Positions 1-6,343 are shown, counted from the stretch's first letter. The stretch: 8,140 nt of DNA from an uncultured Lachnospiraceae bacterium (GCA_900546325.1 URCR01000067.1:1-8140), one strand, 5' to 3'. Notes: generated by a model from the letters alone, not told the origin. Numbers and translations: made by a program.

Positions 1-786
1 TACTTCCTCATCTGCTTTCGATACATGACTATTCGTCTCTGTATCTTTTGCGGTTGTACCGATTTCCGGGAAATAAATGGTCTGCCCCTCATCAGAAAGA
101 TCTGCATGTACTGCAATCTCTTTCCCTTTCCATAATAAGGATTCAAATACAACAACTGTCTTCCCTTTCAGCCCACTTCCATCAAATGTAAAGGTTACAT
201 CTACCGTCCCATCTGCGTTCTCTGGTGTAAATACCGCCTCAGAAGTGACCGGTTTTCCATCTACTTCTACCGGTTTCTCTGTCTCCTTATCCATTAAAGT
301 TCCAATTACCTGATATTCTTGTCCCGGTAACAGATTCTGATATGCCACGGTGTCAATCAGTGTGACCTTTTTCCCTGCATGCGCGAAATTCTCCCCGGTT
401 GCCTCATCCTTCGCAGTTGTTCCAATTTCCGGGAAATGAATGGTCTGGTCTTCATCAGAAAGATCCGCATGTACTGCCAGTTTTAAATCATCCTGATACA
501 GTTCTTCAAACACAACTATGGTTTTCCCTTTTAAAGAAACACCGTCAAACGTAAATGTCACATTTACAGTTCCGCTGCTCTTCTTTGCTTTGAACGTTTT
601 CTCTGCTGTCACAGGCTTCCCATCAATCAGAATCGGTTCCCCTGTTTTCTGATCCATCAGCGTTCCAATCAACTGATATTCCTGCCCTTTCTTCAATCCC
701 TCATATTCCACGGTATCCACAAGCGTCACCTTTTCATCCGGCTTGGAAATATGAGACTCCGTTTCCTGATCCAGCGCAGTTGTCCC
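1..786 (-). repeat. Tandem 363-bp VaFE coding repeats
   Basis: The period is exactly 363 bp (121 codons): unit 1 at 786-424, unit 2 at 423-61 and the start of unit 3 at 60-1. Each unit opens with (E)IGTTA and closes with an HADLSDE-QTI-FPEI block. Units 1 and 2 share 72 of 121 residues by my count. Nucleotide similarity is highest at the unit borders, for example the shared atttccgggaaat near 63 and 426. The conserved VVFE motif is at residues 644-647 and 765-768. Such units expand and contract by recombination. Confidence 0.85.
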
Positions 787-2445
787 GATTTCAATCTGAT
801 CATCCGTCAACGTCCCAAGCGGTACAGTAACGGAATCTTTATAAATTGTGACTTCAATTTTTAAAAGATTCATTCCCTCATTTGCTTCGCATCTCTGTTC
901 TTCCAGCAGATAGGTGTCATATGGAAGTGCTCCTCTGCTGTCATCTACCGGTCCGTTTCCAAACCAGATTCCATCGGCAGAGGATTCTCCTTGATTCGTA
1001 TTCTGTGAATGTTTTACCCACTCAGAAGATGTGCTGGCATATCCATTTTTATCTGTCACAAGGATGTGGCTCTCACCGGTTGTCTTTGAGGTAATCGTAA
1101 ATGGAACATTTGCAAGTCGGTTCAGTTCTCCATCTCCCACTTTTACAAATTCCAAATCTCCACGATACACCTGCTCCGGAACGGATGCTGTCTGATAACA
1201 AGAAACTGTCTCTGCTTTCCCGTCCCCGGTAATCTTCTGAACAAAAATCTCCGGATTGATCAGATAACCTTCCGGCGCCTTTGTCTCCTGCACCGTTACT
1301 GTTCCAAGCGGCAGACATGGAGTAGTTCCATCCAACTGATAATAAAATTCATCTCCGGAAACCAGATATTCTTTTGTAAATGCGATTTTCCCTTCCTGAT
1401 CTGTCTGAAATACCCACGTTCTATCCGCTGTTTTTCCTGCCTCTTCCGGATTACTGTCCATCTGCTCTTTAAAGAATTTCACCGTAAACTCAGCATGTTC
1501 CAAAGACGCAGTTCCCTGCGGTTCGTTCTTCTGTGTCTCAGAATCTATTTTCTGAAGTACAATATCCATCGGATTGTTTTGCGGAACTTCCTGCACCTTT
1601 AACGTCGCTGTTACATCTGACTCAACTGTCACATCATATCCATTGGTGTCAATCGCAAATCCGGGACTGGCTTCGATTTCACGCACCGTATAACTGCCCT
1701 CTTCCAACTCCTCTGACTTTGCATACCCATTCTCATCCGTTGTAAGCACCGCAACCTGCGTCTCTCCCTGATAAATACCATACTTTGCACCTTTCAGACT
1801 ATAATTTCCATTTCCATCTGAAATACTGCCATTTGCTGAACTCTTATACAACTCAATCCAGCCATACGGTTTTTCATACCAGCTTCCTGCAACCGTCTGA
1901 TGATCTGCCGCCGGAAGAATAAATGCACGGAACGATTTCGGAGGTTCTGGCAGGGAATTGATCACACCTACGACTTCTTTTGTCTTGTCAATAAAATTTT
2001 GTGGGGCACCATAAAATGCACCGCCTGCATCATTATAATTATCATAGATATAGGCAACCGTCAGATGTCCGATCACATACGCATCCGTATCGGACCACCC
2101 ATGAAAACACTGATCTCTTGTAATCGTTTCGTAGCCATATCCCCCATTCAGATAATACAATGCCTTGCGGATTGGTGAGTCCTGCGGCAGTAAATTATAC
2201 TCATACTCTCCCGCCGCCGGCGTTTTCTTCAAAGGTTCCAAGCAATAAGCTGTGTTTTCCCCATCAAACGTCATCCTTGTCGTATAATAATCCCCATACG
2301 CAATGGTTTCCCCTGAATTAAAGTGAAGCGTTCCGTCCGCTGCAAATGCGGTAGTTACTGATGTTCCGAATGCTGTCAGCATCGTCAGAATGCTTAACAT
2401 AAATGCCAACACTCTTCGGCTGTTTCTTTTGAATTTCTTTCTCAT
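1..2445 (-). CDS. VaFE repeat-containing, SpaA-type surface-anchored protein (3' end cut by window)
   Basis: An open frame of 815 codons runs without a stop from ATG at 2445 to base 1. AAAGGA at 2454-2459 sits 8 nt upstream. Residues 1-35 form a classic signal peptide: a basic start (MRKKFKRNSRR), a hydrophobic core and an AFA/A cleavage site, so the protein is exported. Residues 40-165 resemble a thioester-type adhesin domain, with AYCLEP carrying Cys68 and a later GHLTVAYIY segment at 126-134. Three SpaA/Cna-B-like domains follow at about 195-285, 292-410 and 427-545. They start with Lys-bearing strands (ELYK, LQKID, EFVK) and end with Glu-bearing strands (VREIEA, VQETKAPEGY, LLEEQ), the usual pattern for intramolecular isopeptide bonds. 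Two full 121-residue VaFE repeats begin at 554 and 675, and a third begins at 796. The missing C-terminus should carry more repeats, a sorting signal and a membrane anchor. The likely role is cell contact or adhesion for the element or its host. Confidence 0.9.
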   Translation of the reverse strand, partial: MRKKFKRNSRRVLAFMLSILTMLTAFGTSVTTAFAADGTLHFNSGETIAYGDYYTTRMTFDGENTAYCLEPLKKTPAAGEYEYNLLPQDSPIRKALYYLNGGYGYETITRDQCFHGWSDTDAYVIGHLTVAYIYDNYNDAGGAFYGAPQNFIDKTKEVVGVINSLPEPPKSFRAFILPAADHQTVAGSWYEKPYGWIELYKSSANGSISDGNGNYSLKGAKYGIYQGETQVAVLTTDENGYAKSEELEEGSYTVREIEASPGFAIDTNGYDVTVESDVTATLKVQEVPQNNPMDIVLQKIDSETQKNEPQGTASLEHAEFTVKFFKEQMDSNPEEAGKTADRTWVFQTDQEGKIAFTKEYLVSGDEFYYQLDGTTPCLPLGTVTVQETKAPEGYLINPEIFVQKITGDGKAETVSCYQTASVPEQVYRGDLEFVKVGDGELNRLANVPFTITSKTTGESHILVTDKNGYASTSSEWVKHSQNTNQGESSADGIWFGNGPVDDSRGALPYDTYLLEEQRCEANEGMNLLKIEVTIYKDSVTVPLGTLTDDQIEIGTTALDQETESHISKPDEKVTLVDTVEYEGLKKGQEYQLIGTLMDQKTGEPILIDGKPVTAEKTFKAKKSSGTVNVTFTFDGVSLKGKTIVVFEELYQDDLKLAVHADLSDEDQTIHFPEIGTTAKDEATGENFAHAGKKVTLIDTVAYQNLLPGQEYQVIGTLMDKETEKPVEVDGKPVTSEAVFTPENADGTVDVTFTFDGSGLKGKTVVVFESLLWKGKEIAVHADLSDEGQTIYFPEIGTTAKDTETNSHVSKADEEV

Positions 2446-2458
2446 AGTCTAAATCCTT

Positions 2459-2674
2459 TCATAAAAAAAATCCCCACAAACTGCGGGGTATCTCCTGTTT
2501 CTCTCTCACTTTCAACTTGATCCAAATCTGCTTCGGCTGTTGGAAAATGTGGATAGCCACACTCCTCTTACTCTTTTTTCGGCTGGTAAACTGCTGGTAA
2601 TCTTGAAGGGGTAGGGTGTGGGAAGGGGGAACAAAAGAAAAAGGCTGTCCAAATGCGGGAACTTGTTTCCCCAT
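2459..2674 (-). CDS. Small leader ORF between parB and the surface gene (doubtful)
   Basis: A 71-codon frame starts at ATG 2674, 10 nt after the parB stop, behind a weak AAGG (2683-2686) with 8-nt spacing. The product starts MGKQVPAFGQPF and ends IPRSLWGFFL. I recognise no family. The first half is coded by unusually C-rich DNA unlike its neighbours, which argues against a normal protein. Its last eight codons run through the terminator hairpin and T-run, and its stop overlaps the region just before the next Shine-Dalgarno. If it is translated, ribosomes would disturb the hairpin, so a leader-peptide role is possible. A chance ORF is about as likely. Confidence 0.25.
   Translation of the reverse strand: MGKQVPAFGQPFSFVPPSHTLPLQDYQQFTSRKKSKRSVAIHIFQQPKQIWIKLKVREKQEIPRSLWGFFL
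2463..2488 (-). terminator. Terminator-like hairpin in the surface-gene leader (possible attenuator)
   Basis: On the minus strand the sequence reads CCCCGCA, loop GTT, TGTGGGG, then A and eight T (2470-2463). The 7-bp stem includes one G-U pair that forms only in minus-strand RNA; the plus strand would have an A-C mismatch there. It ends 17 nt before the surface-gene ATG and touches that gene's Shine-Dalgarno region. It may end the parAB transcript, control read-through into the surface gene, or do both. Confidence 0.75.
2487..2515 (-). promoter_or_regulatory. Weak candidate promoter overlapping the leader hairpin
   Basis: TTGAAA (2510-2515) and GATACC (2487-2492) are 17 bp apart. The -35 matches 5 of 6 consensus bases but the -10 only 3 of 6. 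A transcript from here would start inside the hairpin and so could not be terminated by it, giving parAB-independent expression of the surface gene. The weak -10 makes this tentative. Confidence 0.2.
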
Positions 2675-2684
2675 ATGGCAAGCC

Positions 2685-3647
2685 TTATCGTTCTAAACTG
2701 CGTTCCCGTTTTCGGTACAGCTCCAACGCTTTCACAATCGTATCCTCAATCTGCTTTTCCGTTGCCTTCGGCGGAAAATATTTCTGTATCCGCTCCCTCG
2801 GCATTCGAAACTGCTCCTTTTGATTTCCCTTTTCCTCTGTCAAGATTGAAAAAATCACATTTTCATCCAACCGCCCCTCTTCTGATAACTTTCGCAGTTT
2901 AATTGCCTGCGCATGACTCGGCGTACAATCTTCCGATTCTATCGTTTCATATAAATCTGACTGCTCCTCTTCTGACAGATACGATAACTCCACCGCCGGA
3001 CGCAAGGCAATTTGTAACTTGTCTTTTTCCTTTAGTACAGAATTATCCACTAACTCTAACAACTCCGGGATAAGATTTGTTAAACGAATATATTTTCTTA
3101 TTTGCTCATGGCTTTCTCCTGTCTGTTCTGCTAAAACTTGTCTTGAAGATTTGTGTTCCAACTTCTGCAACACCGTTGCAGAAGTTAAATCTGAACGAAA
3201 ACCTTGTTGCTTTTTCATGGCATCCAGTTTCATTTTATAAGCAAACGCTTTCTCTGATGGCAATATCTTTTCCCGTTGTAAATTGGAGTCAACCATGAGA
3301 ATGGTCGCTTCTTCATCAGAAAGATTTCTTACAATACACGGAATTTCCGTTTTCTCTGCCAGTTCACTTGCATATCTTCTCCGATGTCCGGCAATCATTT
3401 CATAACTGCCATCTTCCTTTGTTCTGACGATTACTGGCGAAAGAACACCATACTGTTTTACACTTTCCACCAGATTTGCCATTTCCTCATCCATTCGTAT
3501 TTTAAACGGATGATTCGGAAAATCACAAATTTCATCGATTGATATTTCCATAATCATTTCCCGCTTTGCTCCATCCCGTTCCTCCTGCGTACTGAATAGA
3601 TCATCGGCTGAGGGAAGATTGAAGTTGATTTCTCTGCCTTTCGCCAT
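2685..3647 (-). CDS. parB: ParB/Spo0J-family partition protein
   Basis: This 320-residue protein is a DNA-binding CTP-switch partition factor. It would load at a centromere-like parS site and work with ParA to keep or segregate the element's circular form. The ParB N-terminal fold spans about residues 33-137: GVLSPVIV (67-74), the arginine-rich box GHRRRYASE (87-95) in place of the usual GERRxRA, and NLQREKILPSEKAFAY (122-137). A helix-turn-helix follows at about 166-190 (SSRQVLAEQTGESHEQIRKYI), and the C-terminal region after 280 is basic and probably dimerises. The start at 3647 is set by a perfect AAAGGAGG (3657-3664) 9 nt upstream, inside parA. The frame overlaps the parA end by 47 nt, so translation is probably coupled. 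The divergence from chromosomal Spo0J fits an element-borne copy. I saw no canonical parS palindrome in the window. Confidence 0.93.
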   Translation of the reverse strand: MAKGREINFNLPSADDLFSTQEERDGAKREMIMEISIDEICDFPNHPFKIRMDEEMANLVESVKQYGVLSPVIVRTKEDGSYEMIAGHRRRYASELAEKTEIPCIVRNLSDEEATILMVDSNLQREKILPSEKAFAYKMKLDAMKKQQGFRSDLTSATVLQKLEHKSSRQVLAEQTGESHEQIRKYIRLTNLIPELLELVDNSVLKEKDKLQIALRPAVELSYLSEEEQSDLYETIESEDCTPSHAQAIKLRKLSEEGRLDENVIFSILTEEKGNQKEQFRMPRERIQKYFPPKATEKQIEDTIVKALELYRKRERSLER

Positions 3648-4431
3648 CCCGAACCACCTCCTTTGTAAAGGCTTGATACGCTTTCGCTACTGTGCTGTCC
3701 TTATCATAACTGTAAATACTCTTTCCTGCGGCGCTTGTCTCCGCTGCCTTTACTGCAACCGGAATTACAGTCTGATACACTTTGATAAACTTTCCATAGT
3801 TCTCTTTCAAACTGCTCTCTGTTGCACGGGCTAGATTTGTCCGCATATCCGCAAGCGTAAGCAGCACTCCATCCACTTTCAAAGATGGATTGATTTGACG
3901 TTGTACCTTTTTAATCGTCTGCATTAACTGCGTCATTCCCTTTAAAGGTAGATAATGCGCCTGAACCGGCACAATCACGCTGTCTGCTGCCGCTAATGCG
4001 TTAATCGTCAGCATTCCCAAACTTGGCATACAATCAATCAGAACATAATCATAAGATTTCTTTAACGGTTCCAGATAGGTTTTTAATGTTGTTTCCCTGC
4101 TCATTGCATTTACAAGCAACATTTCCATTCCTGACAGTTCAATATTTGCCGGAATTAAATCAACGCCTTCCGCATGGTGCAGCATTCCTTCATCCGGTTT
4201 TATACTCTTATCCCGGATAATACTTTCCATATGCGTTGCAAGTGTTATCGGAAGATTATCCTGATCTGCCCAACCTAAAGATGTGGTCAAATCTCCCTGC
4301 GGATCAGCATCGATTAGAAGTACCTTTTTCCCTTCATTTGCCAATCCCACTCCAAGATTTACCGTTGTCGTTGTTTTGCCTGTTCCTCCTTTCTGATTCG
4401 CAATCGCAATTACTTTACACTTTGATGTCAT
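3601..4431 (-). CDS. parA: ParA/Soj-family partition ATPase
   Basis: This 276-residue deviant-Walker ATPase is the motor of a type Ia-like partition system acting with the overlapping parB. Counting from the chosen Met, the deviant Walker A is KGGTGKTT (14-21) with the signature Lys15-type element provided by K14 and catalytic K19. LLIDADPQGD (38-47) is the Walker A' motif, and YVLIDCMPSLG (129-139) is Walker B with Asp133. The ATPase looks intact. The frame can be extended upstream to a GTG at 4470, but AAAGGA there abuts the GTG with no spacing. ATG 4431 has AAAGGAGG (4442-4449) at a 10-nt spacing, so I prefer it. The N-terminus is short and has no DNA-binding extension, so it should not autorepress as P1-type ParA does. 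No convincing promoter lies between the upstream terminator and this gene. The best guess is TTTACA (4529-4534) and TTTATG (4506-4511), both inside the terminator. Confidence 0.94.
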   Translation of the reverse strand: MTSKCKVIAIANQKGGTGKTTTTVNLGVGLANEGKKVLLIDADPQGDLTTSLGWADQDNLPITLATHMESIIRDKSIKPDEGMLHHAEGVDLIPANIELSGMEMLLVNAMSRETTLKTYLEPLKKSYDYVLIDCMPSLGMLTINALAAADSVIVPVQAHYLPLKGMTQLMQTIKKVQRQINPSLKVDGVLLTLADMRTNLARATESSLKENYGKFIKVYQTVIPVAVKAAETSAAGKSIYSYDKDSTVAKAYQAFTKEVVRDGERQRNQLQSSLSR

Positions 4432-4508
4432 TCTCTGACTTCCTCCTTTCTTCTCAGACTTAATAGCCACTCCTTTGCGGGAATGACTATGTACGGAAAT
4501 TTAGGCAT

Positions 4509-4544
4509 AAAAAATCCCAGTTGATTCTTGTAAAACCAACTGGG
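4509..4544 (-). terminator. Rho-independent terminator after the TIR gene
   Basis: On the minus strand CCCAGTTG (4544-4537) pairs with CAACTGGG (4523-4516), an 8-bp perfect stem with a 13-nt loop. A and a run of six T (4514-4509) follow. It begins 13 nt after the TIR-gene stop. It closes the cargo operon and separates it from parA. Confidence 0.88.
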
Positions 4545-4557
4545 TATGTAGATTTTA

Positions 4558-5595
4558 TTACAATTTGTTCATGTCAACTTCTAAACCTGTACTTTTCATC
4601 TCTCTAGCAAGTTCTGTTTTCCATGCTCCGGCATCGTCCATAGATATATATACCACTCCCGAAATATCTCCGGGTTTCTCTATATCTCCTTTAACCAAAG
4701 CACTCACTTTATCTCGTCCCAACTTTCCAATCAAATATCCATGTTCAAACACCACATTTTGTCTTGCTCTTTCTTTTTCTTCATCAACACCTTCTTCTTT
4801 AGCACGCCCCATGTCGCAAGGAGTATATAATACCACAGCATATTGTACATCAGAATTTGCTTCTATCTTCTCTATAATTGTCTTACCCGAATTTGGTTGT
4901 TCATGTAAAATAATCGCTTCTAAACCAAACTTTTCTATAAAACGTGCTACTTCCATTTTTGCCATCTTATCGTGACCATGAACAATAAAAACCTTTTTAT
5001 TTGACATTTTACCACCTTCTTCTGTTTTTACTTTAATACTATCCCAGAACTCATCATCATTTGCAACTGCCCGCAAATACCCTATCATTTTATCACATGC
5101 TCTTGGATCATCATCCTTTTTCTCACACATTAGACCTATACTTTCCTTCAATGGATGATCTGTTAGCACCCTTTCATTTACAATATTTATTTCTGCCATC
5201 CATTGATCATATTGAGGTCCTGACACATATGAAAAGGGAAATCCTCCTCGAGCTGGATGATACTCCTCTTTCTTTATCTTTTCTCCCTGTACAATAAACT
5301 CTTTAATTTTCAATAATTGAGAATTTTCACTTTCTATAATTTCGTTTTGATTTATTAGTAAAATCATTTTTAATTTTTCTGAAATAGCTTTTAATTCTGG
5401 TCTATAATCAAATTCTTGACCTGGCGCCATTGATTTTCCATTATTTAGTAATCCATTTTTAAAATTGGAATCCAATAATATATATCTTGCAATCAATGCA
5501 TTATATAATGCTTCTGATCCTTGCCTTGATTTTTGATTCTCACAAGCCTCTATGTCTTTCTGAATTTGACCTAATATTTCTTTAGAAATCTTCAT
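4558..5595 (-). CDS. TIR-like domain protein (Cap12/PycTIR-type), putative anti-phage effector
   Basis: The protein has 345 residues in two parts. Residues 1-195 are charged and largely helical and match no domain I can name; a conserved-looking stretch RGGFPFSYVSGPQYDQWM lies at 116-133. Residues about 200-345 are a TIR-like domain of the family Pfam calls CAP12/Pycsar effector TIR (PF10137). The marks are KVFIVHGHD (201-209), ARFIEKFGLEAIILHEQPNSG (217-237), VVLYTPCDMG (254-263) and RQNVVFEHGYLIGKLG (278-293), with Glu284 in the catalytic-Glu position. In studied relatives this domain degrades NAD+ and kills or arrests infected cells; here that is inferred. No signal peptide or membrane segment is visible, so it is cytosolic. 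The start at 5595 has GGGAG 9 nt upstream. It lies 20 nt after a 78-residue gene and shares that gene's promoter. The DNA is clearly richer in AT than parAB, which suggests separate acquisition. No cyclase or STING/SAVED domain is present. Confidence 0.85.
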   Translation of the reverse strand: MKISKEILGQIQKDIEACENQKSRQGSEALYNALIARYILLDSNFKNGLLNNGKSMAPGQEFDYRPELKAISEKLKMILLINQNEIIESENSQLLKIKEFIVQGEKIKKEEYHPARGGFPFSYVSGPQYDQWMAEINIVNERVLTDHPLKESIGLMCEKKDDDPRACDKMIGYLRAVANDDEFWDSIKVKTEEGGKMSNKKVFIVHGHDKMAKMEVARFIEKFGLEAIILHEQPNSGKTIIEKIEANSDVQYAVVLYTPCDMGRAKEEGVDEEKERARQNVVFEHGYLIGKLGRDKVSALVKGDIEKPGDISGVVYISMDDAGAWKTELAREMKSTGLEVDMNKL

Positions 5596-5615
5596 CCTCT
5601 ATTTCTCCCTATTCC

Positions 5616-5852
5616 TTACCTTTCTACCTCAGCACATTTTAAAATATATTCTTGTTCGACTATATCCAAATGAACAACCTTGTTAACATCATTATTATAA
5701 TAAACAATAACTGCCCCCGTACTTCGCTTGATGTGAATGTATAACTTAACACCACTATGATATTTTTCTTTCATAATTTCTTGTGCAAATTCATCAGATG
5801 CAATATATACCAATGTTGTATCCGTTTTTCTAAATAATCTAATTTTATCCAT
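5616..5852 (-). CDS. Small hypothetical protein in operon with the TIR gene
   Basis: The 78-residue product (MDKIRLFRKTDTTLVYIASD...) belongs to no family I recognise. The sequence suggests alternating beta strands (TTLVYIAS, GVKLYIHIK, GAVIVYYNN, KVVHLDIVE) and an internal helix FAQEIMKEK; it has no signal peptide and no membrane segment. The frame extends to a GTG at 5888, but that codon has no ribosome binding site. ATG 5852 has AGGAG (5859-5863) at 6-nt spacing and is the better start. It is the first gene of a two-gene operon, 20 nt ahead of the TIR gene. It could be a regulator, sensor or inhibitor of the TIR protein; position is the only support. The DNA is AT-rich like its partner. 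Confidence 0.7.
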   Translation of the reverse strand: MDKIRLFRKTDTTLVYIASDEFAQEIMKEKYHSGVKLYIHIKRSTGAVIVYYNNDVNKVVHLDIVEQEYILKCAEVER

Positions 5853-6062
5853 AACCTTCTCCTGTTCTTCATTACAAATTTTCTCCACAAAAAGTCACAA
5901 ATTCCATTCATCCACCTCGTATCATCTCATCCATTTACTTCTTTTCTATCCACAAATCCTGTACAAAACAGTACTAAATCCTGCCAAATATCACACCTTT
6001 TAAGGCTCCGATGGACTAGCTCACAAAATATTCTGCCAAGTATTCATTTGCTTCTTTCTTAT

Positions 6063-6091
6063 ATTATAAATTATCCTGCAAGTTTCCTCAA
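6063..6091 (-). promoter_or_regulatory. Sigma-A-type promoter for the 78-residue/TIR operon
   Basis: TTGAGG (6086-6091) lies 17 bp from a perfect TATAAT (6063-6068). Transcription should start near 6056 and give a leader of about 200 nt before ATG 5852. It is the best promoter in the window and points at the cargo operon. The -35 matches 4 of 6 consensus bases. Confidence 0.7.
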
Positions 6092-6122
6092 TCCCTATTT
6101 TCCATGCGATAACTTACGATAA

Positions 6123-6289
6123 TTTGGGGGAAGGTACACTATTTTACGTTCAAATTTGGGGGATAGTGTTATTCCCCAAAAAGAAACAACAAGCAAACTT
6201 CTCCTCTTTATTCAGAAGAAAGAGGCAAAGTTTAAGATGGCATTTGGGGGAAGCTTCTCCCCCAAGTCTTCCCCCAAATTTCCCCCAAA
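6123..6289. repeat. Cluster of seven iteron-like TTTGGGGGA boxes
   Basis: Plus-oriented TTTGGGGGA occurs at 6123-6131, 6155-6163 and 6243-6251. Minus-oriented copies are at 6172-6180 (four G only), 6256-6266 (CTTGGGGGAGA), 6268-6278 (TTTGGGGGAAG) and 6281-6289. The last three are in tandem with an 11-12 bp period, about one helix turn, and the copy at 6243 faces them to form a palindrome with an 8-bp stem (6244-6251 with 6258-6265). A second dyad around 6152 has outer arms at 6123-6129/6174-6180 and inner arms ACACTA (6136-6141)/TAGTGT (6164-6169). The pattern fits protein-binding sites: Rep iterons, integrase or excisionase arm sites, or a ParB centromere. Which of these it is cannot be read from the sequence. 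Confidence 0.8.
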
Positions 6290-6296
6290 TCTAATG

Positions 6297-6315
6297 ATAA
6301 AATGCGGTATTTTAT
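6297..6315. repeat. AT-rich dyad, possible recombination core site
   Basis: ATAAAAT (6297-6303) and ATTTTAT (6309-6315) are a perfect 7-bp inverted repeat around GCGGT. Inverted core sites flanking a 5-7 bp crossover are typical of tyrosine-recombinase attachment sites. It lies between the tsf terminator and the box cluster, where an element end would be expected. AT-rich DNA makes such dyads fairly often by chance, so the call is tentative. Confidence 0.3.
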
Positions 6316-6343
6316 GATAATTTATGAATTTCTCTTAAATCGC

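Larger units (their letters stand above)
1..6300. mobile_element. Part of a putative integrative conjugative element (one end only)
   Basis: Plasmid-type parA and parB, a VaFE/SpaA surface protein and an AT-rich TIR defence-type cargo pair lie directly downstream of the core genes rpsB and tsf, where pyrH and frr are expected. ParAB followed by a VaFE adhesin is a layout I know from Tn1549-like conjugative elements of Clostridia; that is family knowledge, not a search result. No integrase, excisionase, relaxase or type IV secretion gene is inside the window, so the element is only partly seen. The right boundary near 6300 is inferred from the end of the tsf terminator and the start of repeat-rich DNA. 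The left end lies outside the window. A non-conjugative genomic island is the main alternative. Confidence 0.55.

Noticed and set aside
77..1745. Plus-strand frames of 61-92 codons opposite the surface gene (for example 77-313, 882-1094, 1533-1745)
   Set aside because: They lie antisense to a long continuous coding frame, have no ribosome binding site logic, and give low-complexity Ser/Thr/Pro/His-rich products.
3601..4431. Chromosomal soj/spo0J locus
   Set aside because: The neighbours are an adhesin and defence cargo rather than rsmG/mnmG-type origin genes, the ParB motifs are divergent, and no TGTTTCACGTGAAACA-like parS was seen in the window.
4432..4470. GTG start for parA adding 13 residues
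   Set aside because: The putative Shine-Dalgarno abuts the GTG with no spacing, whereas ATG 4431 has AAAGGAGG at a good distance and gives a typical ParA N-terminus.
4565..4975. 136-codon plus-strand frame opposite the TIR gene
   Set aside because: It is a shadow of the TIR domain coding strand; the product is Ser/Phe-rich without recognisable features.
5954..5975. LexA-like operator around GTACTGTTTTGTACAG in the cargo leader
   Set aside because: It does not match the Gram-positive LexA box, and the arms are not true inverted repeats beyond the self-complementary GTAC.
6243..6289. G-quadruplex in the TTTGGGGGA cluster
   Set aside because: Only three closely spaced runs of five G lie on the same strand and the fourth box is inverted, so a standard four-run quadruplex is not formed. 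A two-layer structure cannot be excluded.
6123..6289. CRISPR array
   Set aside because: The repeats are only 9-11 bp, occur in both orientations and have irregular spacing. No spacer-length units or cas genes are present.
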